The position numbers and the translations under genes were made by a program. Source: Sabellastarte sp. h YS-2021 (taxonomy: Eukaryota > Annelida > Polychaeta > Sabellida > Sabellidae). Taken from it: a stretch of DNA of 64,000 nt. Below are positions 36,101 through 48,100 of this stretch, one piece after another; the stretch's first letter is position 1; each line of letters starts with the position of its first letter. The DNA lies in the NCBI GenBank assembly GCA_964017235.1, contig OZ024934.1:87386706-87450705 (forward strand), in the 5' to 3' direction. Below the pieces are notes generated by a model that saw nothing but the letters and a program-made list of their open reading frames with translations, did no database searches and was not told where the DNA came from.

Positions 36101-39100
36101 AGTATTTAGCAAAATCTTAGCCGAGATAAAATTTGTGCAAAAAGTCTTAACTACTTTGAATTCAAATTAACAAATTTTAGTAAAACTAAAACATTTTTCA
36201 TCAATAATACACAAAACATGCTCTTCAAAATTATACAACAGATTTGCTACTTTTTTTAGTAAAATTATGTAAAAATAGCAGTCTTTGTGTTTTATTGTGA
36301 GTCAGCCATTTTTATGACAATATTTTTACCACAAGAAGGTCAAATGTGGAAATTTATATAGGTAATTAAATTATGTAAATTTCTATTGCAATCCACAGAA
36401 ATTACTTTTATAGGAAGTATAGATCCCCATAGTATATTTTTTGTTGGCATAACAAGGGTAAAATGTCAATATCTGCAATGGAATATTTTAAAAATAGCAT
36501 CAGAGATGCCCGTACCCCACAGCCTTGGGAAATATTTTCAACACCATGAGATATAGAAGTACTGTACCAGTACAAACTTCAGGATACTTTCAGAGCACTG
36601 TCAGTTATATATATAAAGGTCCAAACAATGTTTAAATGGAGAATTTTATTTATTTATTTGGGGTTTAACGTCGCTTTCAACACTGTACAGGTCATATCAC
36701 GACGGGTAGTTGGAAGGGCAGAGGAAACCAGTACATACAGTTCGCTAGGGTTGTGTACTGTAAACTGCCGACCAACGGCAAGCAACTACCAGCTTTCCCA
36801 CTTACGGCCATGACGGGGATCGATCCCCGGCCGCAGAGGTGGGAAGCGCCAGTGTTACCACTCTGCCACCGTGGCCCCCTTTAAATGGAGAAATAATGTT
36901 TAAAAGAAAGATAATGCGTATAAAAATGAAGTATTAAAACAAGATAATTCAATGACAAGATGACAGCATTAATCAGTAAACTAAAATTCAACACTCTTTA
37001 TATACATCTGCATTTCCGAATTATGGTTTAGATGGTTTGAATATTACCATGCATACAGAAGTGGTAATACATTTAATGAATGCTTATGTGTGGTGTTGGA
37101 GTAAAATCTGCGGCTCACTTGATGAAATTCTATCTCTTACAATGGGAAGTTATGAAAGTAAAATTCTTAATAAATTCTAATATGACTTTTGCTTAATCTG
37201 CATCAAAAGACAGACCCAAAGGTGCAACAAGATTTTAAAGGTCAAGGTCACTACGGCAAGGTAAAAGGTCAAATTAAGGTCACACCATGATAATACACAC
37301 CTATAGCCAATAACCAATGTCCCTACCAAGTATCAACTTCCTACACCTTACGGTTTCCGAGATACAGCCCTGACGATTTTATAGGTCAAGGTCACTATGG
37401 CAAGGTCAAAGGTCAAATCAAGGTCACACCATGATGCTGCATACCTACACCCCCTAGCCAATGTCTCTACCAATATCAACTTCCTGCACCTAACAGTTTC
37501 CGAGATAAAGCCCGGACAATATTTTATAGGTCAAGGTCACTACAGCAAGGTTAAAGGTCAAATCAAGGTCAGACCATGACGTTGCACACCTACACCCCCT
37601 AATCAATATCCCTACCAAGTATCAACTTCCTACTCCTTACGGTTTCTGAGATATAGCCCAGACAACATTTTATAGGTCAAGGTCACTACGGCAAGGTCAA
37701 AGGTCAAATCAAGGTCAGACCATGACGCTGCACACCTACACCCCCTAAGTAATATCCCTACCAAGTATCAACTTCTTACACCTTACGGTTTCTGAGATAT
37801 AGCCTGGACAACATTTTATAGGTCAAGGCCACTACGGCAAGGTCACAGGTCAAATCAAGGTCACACCATGACGTTGCACACCTACACCCCCTAACCAATA
37901 TCTGTACCACGTATCAACTTCCTACACCTTACGGTTTCTGAGATATAGCCCGGACAACATTTTATAGGTCAAGGTCACTACGGCAAGGTCAAATCAAGGT
38001 CACACCATGACGTTGCACACCTATACCCCCTAACCAATGTCCCTACCAAATATCAACTTCCCAAGCCTTACAGTTTCCGAGATATAGCCCAGACAACATT
38101 TTATAGGTCAAGGTCACTACGGCAAGGTTAAAGGTCAAATCAAGGTCAGACCATGACGTTGCACACCTACACCCCCTAACCAATATCCCTACCAAGTATC
38201 AACTTCCTACACCTTACGGTTTCCGAGATATAGCCCGGACAAGATTTTATAGGTCAAGGTCACTACGGCAAGGTCAAATCAAGGTCAGACTATGACGTTG
38301 CACAACTACACCCCCTAACCAATGTCCCTACCAAGTATCAACTTCCTACACCTTACAGTTTCCGAGATATAGCCCGGACAAGATTTTCAAACTCAAGGTC
38401 ACTACGGCAAGATCAAAGGTCAAATCAAGGTCAGACCATGACATTGCACAGCTACACCCCCTAACCAATGTCCCTACCAAGTATCAACTTCCTATACCTT
38501 ACGGTTTCTGAGATACAGCCCGGACAAACTATTTCCCGCCGCCCGCCCGCCTGCCCATCCGGACACCATGGGTGAAAACAATACCCCAACAGCCATTAAG
38601 GGCTGTGGGGTAAAAATGACTTAAGTCTGCGCTGTAGTGGTCTTAAAGTTATGACAAAATCTGAGACAAATTTTTGTCTGAGACCTTTTGTAAATCCCAT
38701 TTCGTCTAAGCAAAAAAAAAGTCTTAACTTTACGACAAAATTCTTGCACAGTTAAGATTTTACTCTTTAAGTTAAGACACTTTTTTGTCTAAGGCCTTTT
38801 GTGAATCCCGGCCCTGGAGTCCAGGATGAACAGTGATGGGATGTAAAGACTCTCTCAGTCTGTAGGGAAACAGCAATAACAAGGAAGAGGGTGAAATGAG
38901 TAAATCATAAAAATTTATTGAAATTAAACTTTTTGTAAGTTAAATACTTACCTTATCCTCACTATTACTTGCGTGTTGGGGGAGCAAACATGAATGACCA
39001 AACGAGAATATTTTTAAAAATATTCTTGTCTGTACTACTATGCAAGCGTGAGTGTGCATGCGCCTGCACCGAAAAATCCTGTTTAGTCCCACTTTAATTT

Positions 39101-42100
39101 TGGGAGTCAATATAATATACAGTAAACCAAAAAATTTGAAAATATGGGGCTGGCAGGGCAGGAATCCAAATATAGTAAGTTTGAGTATATAAGCAGTTTG
39201 TTTTGCTTAGGGCTAAAATTGCAACAACCTCTATCACGTTGTGAGAACCAGTACTGAAAAACCCACATATTTTACCAGAATGCATGCTCACATTGCTTCT
39301 CCCAGTGGAGAAAATCAGATCCACAGTTGGTAAAGTTCACAGTTCAGAAATGTTGGTAATATCATTATTATAAAATACTGAATAAAATACCTCCTTAAGA
39401 CATGGTTAAATATAATGTCTTTCACCTTTAAAATATCTCACGTTCTCTTTTGCATTTACAGTTATGTCTCATGTATGGACATCTACATTTTTCACCATGG
39501 CATATATTGAACCAAAACGAAATAGTAGATATTTTTTTCATTTTCAACAACCACAAACTGGTTTTTGTTGACGAAAATAATAGCACCACTAATTTTAAGT
39601 TGTGATGTCACAATGGACACCCAGATGAACACTAGAATGTATCACTAACAAAAGTCAGTTACTTGGAGATTTGCAAATTTAATAAGTAAATTAAATTTTT
39701 ATAAGTTAATACCCTATCCAATGGACAATTGCTAATCCGGTCAGTGCAGACCGGCCTGCCAAACGCCAGAAAAAGACATCCTGTGTTGCCACCGGCTGGC
39801 CGGTCCGTAGTACTGTGCACTCCCCAGATGGCGCCTCGTACTTCCTTCCTGTCTAGACAACCTGACGTCATAGCATCTTTTTCGTTGTCTAAACCTCTTA
39901 GACCCCTAGTAAGCTGATAGCGGGGTCGGTGGGAGGGTCTTGTGTGTCCATTGGATAGGGTATTAACTTATAAAAATTTAATTTACTTATTAAATTTGCA
40001 ATTTTATTGCGTTAATACATCCTATCCAATGGACAATTGCTGAATAACTACCGCTTGGTCGGCGGGTAAGTTACTAGGGACTTATGTGAACTCACAAGTA
40101 ATAGCAAATTTTAACCTACGGTCTAGGCTGACTTCGTCAGGAGACCTATAGATCCAGGCCTGGGTTGACTTTAAGGTCAGGAAACCCTGCAAGGCCATGG
40201 TCGGTTGCCAGCAGCCGGTTACCCGGGGCTATACCGCCGTCGCCCCCCCCCCCTTTTTTTTGCAGACCTGCTCTGAGGTAGGGGAAGAGAGGGATGAGTT
40301 CAGTCCCAGAATGCAAATAAACCTCCCAAAGGAAGCACGCCACACTTAATTCTTATGTACATGAAGAAACTGTTTATACATATATACAAATCTCCTCAAT
40401 CTACGGGCCACTTGTGGATCTGCTGAGCAGCCACTACCGAGCCCAATTGGTAAAGCTCTGAATCAGCCCAAGCCCCGCCCTTCATATAGAACTGTGTGAA
40501 GGTATTGTGACTTCAGTGGCAGGCTGACAAGATTGGCTCTAAGGAGACTCCCGACTGGAAGGCCTTAGAAGCAGCAAAGGCCCTGACATCATGGGCTTTA
40601 ACCTGATGTTAAATGTGGGCCTCCTGGTCAGAGAGCTCATAACATAGGATCACAGTCTGCTTGATCCAAGAGGAGATAGTGGCAGGTGAGATGTCTTTGT
40701 TGAAACCTTTCTTAAAGGAGACAAAAGCCACCTCCTTATTCTGCCCGATGTCTGAGGTCCTGTCCAAATAGTAGCATAATGCTCTGACCGGACAGAGGGA
40801 CCTGTCAGACTTGAGGGATCTATCCAGAGTCGAGGCCAGGGCTGTTATAACCCCAGGGGCCACACTGGACACTCTATGGCCAGCTGATTCTAGGATAGAA
40901 AGCTGGGTGATGGATACAGGGACACCTTTGACCAATCGGATTGGTGTCCAATATATCAGTTTGCCAGGCATGAATCTCACTTTGCACTTGCCCGACCCAA
41001 GGGCCAAGAGGAATACCGTCTTGAAGGTCAAATGCTTCAAGGGGGCCTCCTTGATTGGATCAAAAGGAGTCTCAGCTGGTGCACGGCCAGTGAGAAGTTC
41101 CAGGAGGGTATGCCACTCCTGCCTCTGGGTCTGTCTCTCAGGAAACTATCCAGGAGACGAGCGAGATTTTCGTCCTTACTGATGTTAAAGGGTGAATTTC
41201 CAGTTTATCAACAAAGAGTGACCTATAACCATCAATGGTGTTGGGCTGTTTGCCAAGCATGTATCTCACTTCTACGCTTGCCCGAACCCAGGCCCAAGAG
41301 GAAAACTGACTTGAAGGTCAAATGCTTCAAGGAGGCCTTTAATTGGTTCAAAATGAACCTTGTCAGCTGGTGCAAAAACCAGGGAGAGGTTCCAGGAAGG
41401 GGTTACCCTCCGGCCTTTGGGTCTGTCTCAGTGGAAGCTATCCAGGAGACGAGTGAGATTTTCATCCTTACTAACATTGATGGGCAAATTTCTAGACCAT
41501 CAGCAATGGCTGACCTGTAACCATCAATGGTACTGGGCTGCAACTTCCTGTCCTGAAACAGGTACCTAAGGAAGTAAACAACTGACTTTACAGGTGGTGC
41601 CCGAAGTCCACCTGATGAATGATACATCACTTGGTAAAAAAGACCCATTTGCCTCATAGACTGATCTGATTGACCCCCCTTTGAGGAGCCTCAATTCTTG
41701 CTGCCACTGCCTGAGACAAGTCCTGCTCCTCGATTGCTGAGGCTCTAGGAGCCCTGCATGGAGATTAAGATTTGTCAGATTTCTGTGAGGGATCTGATCG
41801 AATGGCTGAACAGGCTGGACAGATTGGGCAGGCTCAGCGGGATGTGGCTGGACATGGCCACTAGATCCCAAAACCAAGGCATGTTGGGCCACCCCGGAGC
41901 AATCAGAATGATTCTCTTACATGGGGAGTCTTGCAACTTCACCACTTTGCCCAATATGGCTGATGGTGAGGTGTATGCTTTTAGATCCTACCATGGCCGA
42001 CTGAGTACATCCACTGCTGTGGCCAGGGGATCCGGTACCGGTGACACAAAACAGAGGCGACTTGTTGTTGAACCTCGTGGCAAATAAGTTTATTTGGGCC

Positions 42101-45100
42101 GATGCCACCTACTGCATAGAGTGGAAGACCTCTGGAAGGAGAAACCACTGTTTGGATGGTCTGGCCTAGCCTGGACAGCTTGTCTGCTACCACATTAGGC
42201 CGGCTTGGAATGTGTCGTGCTTAGAGTCACTTGTTTCCTGGTACCCAGGTCAAGATTCTCCATAGTAGGGCACAAAGTGGGCCCGACCTCATTCCTCCTT
42301 CCTTTATGTATGACACTACTGTGGTGTTGTCAGTTGCTACAAGTACTATCTTGTTTAAGCAAAGGTCTTAGAACTCTTTAAAGTCAGAAAAACTGCTTAA
42401 AGTTCTAGATAGTTTATATATACAACTTGCTTCCCGGAGGGGGCCAAGTTGCTCCTGCCAAGTGCTCATCTAAGTGAGTGCCCCACCCTTCTATTGATGC
42501 GTCTGTAAATATTTGCAGAGCATGTTTTATTGGGTGTAATGGTTGGCCTGTAAGTGCATTGTCTTCCTTCAGCCACCATTGTAAATGGGGGTGCACGGAC
42601 CTGGGGACTTGGATCACCTTTTCCAGTGCTTCTGGTACCCTCCAGTTGTTTTTGAGATGCCCTGTATGGGTCTCATATGAAGTCTGCCTAGATTAACATG
42701 CTTTTCTGTAGATGTTAGTAACCTATCAAGGACATGAATTCCCGGACCGGGCAAGCCGGTAGGGATAGCAGTTTTAACAGTCTCTTGCGGGTTCTGTACC
42801 CAGTCCAGGGTCGGTCGGAACCGATCAGACCTGAAGTCGAAACTGGTAGCCTACAAAATCAAAGTCTTGATTGGACTCCAGCTCTGATTTCTCTAAGTTC
42901 ATTCGCCAACCCAGTTGCTGACACATCATTTACTAGTTCCTGTGTATTTTGGAGACAAGCCTGGTGGGATCTGGCTCTCACCAACCAGCCGTCTAGGTAC
43001 TGGTGGCCTCTTAAATCCTTGTGTATGGCCATCAATTTCACCTGCTGGTATCACGGTGAACTCAAAAGGTGCTGTGGACAACCCGAATGGCCGGGCCTTG
43101 AGTTGGTATGCCCGACCTTGGATGTGAAATCTCAGGCATTTCCTGGATTGTTTTTGTATAGATATATGGACGTAGGTATCCCTCCTTCAACAGTTGTACT
43201 ACCTAAAATCCAGTCCCCAAGGCTTCCTAAGTTCCCAAAAAGAGGGCTTAGTCTGGACCTTATAGGCAGATTGTGTGCCACATTTGGGACATTTGGTATT
43301 CTGACAATATTTCCTGTCCCTCCGGACACTGGTCCGGTCTGGTGACAATGATCCAGGTTAACAGTCTCTCTGTTTTTATTGTGGTCTTATTTTCACATTA
43401 ATAAACTCTTTGCCCCGGGCCAGCAGCCTGCAAGGTGCAGCATTTACAGAGCAATTGTAATATGTGAGATGTCAGTACCCCTGGCCGGACCTGATGACAA
43501 AAATGATTATTATTGCTGCAGTCAAGTCCAGCACCGATAACAGGTTGTTGAGAGGTGTGATAAGGGAAGGTTGCCTGGCAGTAGCTTGGGAAACTGTCCT
43601 ATCATCAAGATCACTGACCAGTTTAAGAATTCTCTGTAACCCAATTAACCTTAGGCAACTCTGTCCGGTACCCGGACTCCATACCCGGTACTTTACTGTA
43701 ACCAGTAATTCTTGTAACCGGCAAAAACTGGCAGGTTGGAGTCACCAACGAATTTCGACAGTTAGGTTGAAGCACTACAGTAAGGACTGTGTAGCCAACA
43801 CCCTGTTAGTAGACTTGTAACCCATAGAATGAAGCAAGTGTACAAGGCTGTGTAGCCAGTACCAGTCGGTACACTCTGTAGCTAGTTGCTGAAGTGTACA
43901 AGGCTGTGTAGCCAGTACCAGCCGGTACACTCTGTACCCAGTTGTTGAAGCCAGTGTACAAGGCTGTGTAGCCGGTACACTGTAACCAGTTGAGGCTACT
44001 GTATAAGGCTGTGAAGCCGGTAGCCGGTCGGTACATACTGTAACCAGTCATTGAAGTAACTGTACAAGGCTGTTTAGCCGGTAGTCAGTCGGTACACTCT
44101 GTAACCAGTTGTTGAAGTAAGTGTACAAGGCTGTGTAGCCAGTAGGTACACCCTGTAACCAGTTGCTGAATGAAGTTTACGACTATCTTGTGTTGAATTC
44201 AGTTTCCTCCATTAATTCCTCTGTAACCGGTTGTTGAAGCAAGTGTACAAGGCTGTATAGCCGGTACACTCTGTAACCAGTTGTTGAAAACAAGTGTACA
44301 AGGCTGTATAGCCAGTACTGGTCGATACACTCTGTAACCAGTTGTTGAAACAAAATTTTTCAACTATCTTTGAACGCACGTCTTATTTGTAGATTTTGAC
44401 AGTTGCTGGGGAAGCCCTTGTGAGCTATATTTAGAAACAAATGTTGGTCGGTGTGTCACGTGACCAGCTGGCTGGTCGGAGGGACAACGTGATTGGCTGG
44501 TTGGAGATGACGATCAGCTTCGTGAACTGGTCGGAAAATCACGTGACCAACTTCGGGGACACGCCCTCACTAGAGGTGTTCTTTCCTTATATCACAGTAA
44601 ACGTAAGCTTACTGGTCGACTGATGTCTGTAGCAGAGAAGTCTGTACCAGTACGTTGGAGGTGGATTACAGGAACTAAAAAAAAAACTGGAATCACAGTA
44701 GACGTGAGTGCAAAGAATGTACTTCCGACCTTCTTGTTCGGTGAATCACGTGATAAACTTCGTGACTGGTCGGTGAAAACACGTGACCAGCTTCGTGAAG
44801 ACACGCGATTGGCTGACTGGGTATGACGTCAGAGGTCGCGTTCTTTTAGCTGGCCGGTCGGTTGATGCTTTAAAAGCAGAAAAGCTTGGACCAGTGCACT
44901 CTGTAGATGAAATTCCTGGCCGGTCTGAAGTCGGTTCTTCTTCTCAGCCGGCTGTACACTCAAACCAGTTTCCTGGCCATCCACTGCCCTTACTACCGAC
45001 ACAAGTGCCGGGTCCATAAGGGTGGGACTGAGAGTGACAAAAATTCCTTCTATGTAGAAAACTTAAGAGGTCGGTTGAAGAAATCTGAAGAATTCACCTC

Positions 45101-48100
45101 TTGTTTCTGATGAAAAATATTCGAGCTAGGCTGGTGTGACTGATGCTAAACAGCAGAGAAGTCGGTACCAGTGCGCTCTGAAGAAATCTGAAGAATTCAT
45201 CTCATGCTTCTGATTAAAAAACACCAAATACTCGAGCTGGGCTGGTGTGACTGATGCTTTACAGCAGAGAAGTCGGTACCAGTGCGCTCTGAAGAATGCA
45301 TCTGTGATGGGGATTTCCTTCCATTCACAGATTTCAAAACTACGTAGACTGAAGATCTCGTGTAGAGACGTTTCTATGGTGATTGTAGCTGGAAGGTTAT
45401 AGATGAAAAATTCAAACAAAAGACACAGATAAAAACACCTGTTAGAAGTATATCCATAATTCCTCAATATTGTTGATCTGCCCCTAACAACACAAAGGTT
45501 GAATGGGAGGAAACTAGCAAAATGGCTGCCTTCATATATCTCGTCGATTACTGCCCTATCATCAATAATAAATTGAGCCAACTAGGGAGCGTTTCCAGCA
45601 GATTTCTAAATGTATATCCGTGCTTGACCAGCTGGTAACACTTTACAAAGAAACTCTCCACATATAAGGTTTAAAATCCGTCATAAAGCACACTTTTCCT
45701 TTAAAATTCTGGAGATGTTGAAAACACGTCTGCACAGTACACGCGCCAAACGAAAAAGATGCTATGACGTCAGGTTGTCTAGACAGGAAGGAAGTACGAG
45801 GCGCCATCTGGGGAGTGCACAGTACTACGGACCGGCCAGCCGGTGGCAACACAGGACGTCTTTTTCTGGCGTTTGGCGGGCCGGTCTGCGCCGACCGGAT
45901 TAGCAATTGTCCATTGGATAGGATGTATTAACGCAATAAAATGAAGCTTTAATAGATCTCTCAAATACTGATAAAGTGTAGAAATGGGTCCCATGCTTGA
46001 CCATGAAGTGCTAAGTTTGGGATTGTGCCCAGATAGTCTTTAAGAGTTTAAAGCCTAGTGGGTTAGTAGGTTTGGCATCCAATCATAGGCTGTCACCTTT
46101 GCATGGTTCAACTTCCACAAGTGACAATACTGAAGACCTGTCCCAATATGACCCTGGCTATTGAATGAGACATAAAACCCCAACTTTGACTTGAAGAATT
46201 AAAAATTTTTCAGGCGAGTTTTGGTAACACACATGTGAAAGCAAGCTGCTCATATATTGGATAGAATATCACACTGGTTTTGATTTGAAAGCCCTGTTTC
46301 TCAATGACTGCTGTATCCAAAAGAGTGAATGAGTTATAACTAGACAATGAACTAGGAATCTAACATAACAGTAGGTCACAGATCAGTAGGGCATTAATAC
46401 GGTCAAAAATAGCATCAGAGATGCCCGTACCCCACAGCCTGGGGAAATAGTTTTCAACACATCAAATATTGAAGTAGTGAAACAGTACAAAGATCTGGAT
46501 ACTTTCAGAGCAGTGTCAGTTATATAAAGCTCCAAATAATGTTTAAGTAGAGAAAATAACTTCTAAAAGAAAGAAAATGTATATAAAGATAAAGTATTAA
46601 ATCAAGACATTTCAAAAGAAAGATGACAGCATTAATCAGTAAACTAAAAATTACAAAGCTGTAAATTTTATTAATTGGCGTATAGCTATCAATGGAATTA
46701 GCACAAATACATAAATTAATCAGTTGTGGTAATCTAAATATCTTTGTCATAAGAGAAACATGTATCAAATCTTTCAGGTGAACACACTTTGGCAGAGCCA
46801 AAGTTAATGGTCACACCATGATGCACACCTACACCCCCTAACCAATGTCACTATCAAGTGTCAACTTTCTACATCTTACCGAATCCAATAAATAGCCCAG
46901 GTAAGATTTTTAAACTCATGGTCACTACGACTACGTTATCAGTAAAATCAAGACTACACCATGACATTGCACAACTACAACCCCCAATCAATGCCCTACT
47001 AAGTATCACTTCCTACACCTTACAGTTTCTGAGATATAGCCTGAACAAGATTTTATAGATCAAGGTCACTACAGTAAGGTCAAAGGTCAAATCAAGGTCA
47101 CACCATGACAATGCACACCTACAACCCCCAACCAATGTCCCTATAAAATATCAATTTCCTAAACCTTACGGTTTCTAAGATATAGCCCAGACAAGATTTT
47201 ATAGGTCAAGGTCAATAAAGCAGGGTCAAATCAAGGTCACACCATGACGTTGCACAACTACACCCCCTAACCAATGTCCCTACCAAGTATCAACTTCCTA
47301 CAAATTCCAAGACATAGCCCAGAGAAGATTTTATAGGTCAAGGTAACCGACAAAGTCAAAGGTCAAATCAAGGTCATATCATTATGATGCACACCTACAA
47401 CCCCTAGCCAATGTCCATACCATGTATCAACTTCCTACACCTTACGGTTTCCGAGATATAGCCCAGACAAGATTTTAAAGGTCAAGGTCACTACGACAAG
47501 GTCAAAGATCAAATCAAGGTCACACCATGATGTTGCACACCTACAACCCTTAACTAATGTGCGTACGTACCAAGTATCAACTTCCTACACGTTACGGTTT
47601 CTGAGATATAGCCCAGACAAGATTTTTAAATTCAAGGTCACTGCAGCAAGGCCAAAAGTCAAATCAACGTCACACCATGACGTTGCACACCTACACCCCC
47701 TAACAACCGTCCCTACCAAGTATGAACTTCCTACACCTTACAGTTTCTGAGATACAGCCCGGACAAACTTTTTCCAGCCACCCGACCTGGTGAAAACAAT
47801 ACCCTGACAGCTCTTAAGGGCTATTGGGTAAAAAGTTAGGATGGGAATGAATCCATCAATAAAATACTTCATTTTTCACTTCAATTTTATTGAAACAAAT
47901 TATTGGACATATTTGGTATTTATCTTTTAATTCTCTGTCAACATAAAAAAGCAATCATATCCTTCTGGTAGAAAACTTTGGAAATTTGTCTTATAAACAG
48001 TGTTTGGTAAATGTGAAATAATATTATGTGAAGGCATTTTTTTTTAACTTTGGTCTTGTTTGCAGTAAAATATAATGTTCAAGTAATTCATTTTTTAGGC

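Larger units (their letters stand above)
36007..38816. mobile_element. Probable MITE with inverted ends, split by element H4
   Basis: The left end begins GGGCCCATATTCATGACAGG; the right end, read in complement, begins GGGCCGGGATTCACAAAAGG. Inside both ends lie GTCTTAA / TTAAGAC and CTTAAAGTTATGAC elements. H4 (36490-38616) lies inside. The inverted ends match only about two-thirds of positions and I could not fix a target duplication, so this is tentative. Confidence 0.45.
39670..45941 (-). mobile_element. DIRS-type element, copy C (non-autonomous, expanded gag region)
   Basis: Inverted repeats at 39706-39885 and 45752-45932 differ at only about four positions. An internal complementary region (39946-40040) and a C/T-run purine tract (40243-40261) are present. 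The coding interior is wrecked: a large RT deletion, a duplicated recombinase segment and a gag region replaced by minisatellite. The termini match copy E (CCTATCCAATGGACAA). Young ends with a dead interior suggest mobilisation by a related autonomous element. It sits in the 24.3-kb SHOC2 intron, sense. Confidence 0.9.

Noticed and set aside
36800-36879. Possible functional tRNA gene (A-box and B-box)
   Set aside because: The boxes belong to a SINE head: flanked by a 13-bp target duplication, with an AAAT tail and no complete cloverleaf.
38920-39060. Possible further DIRS terminus (ACTTTTTGTAAGTTAAATAC)
   Set aside because: Resemblance is limited to AT-rich text; no terminal-repeat body, inverted partner or coding remnant follows.
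42734-43345. 203-codon plus-strand open frame in DIRS copy C
   Set aside because: It is antisense to decayed RT sequence and carries no domain of its own.
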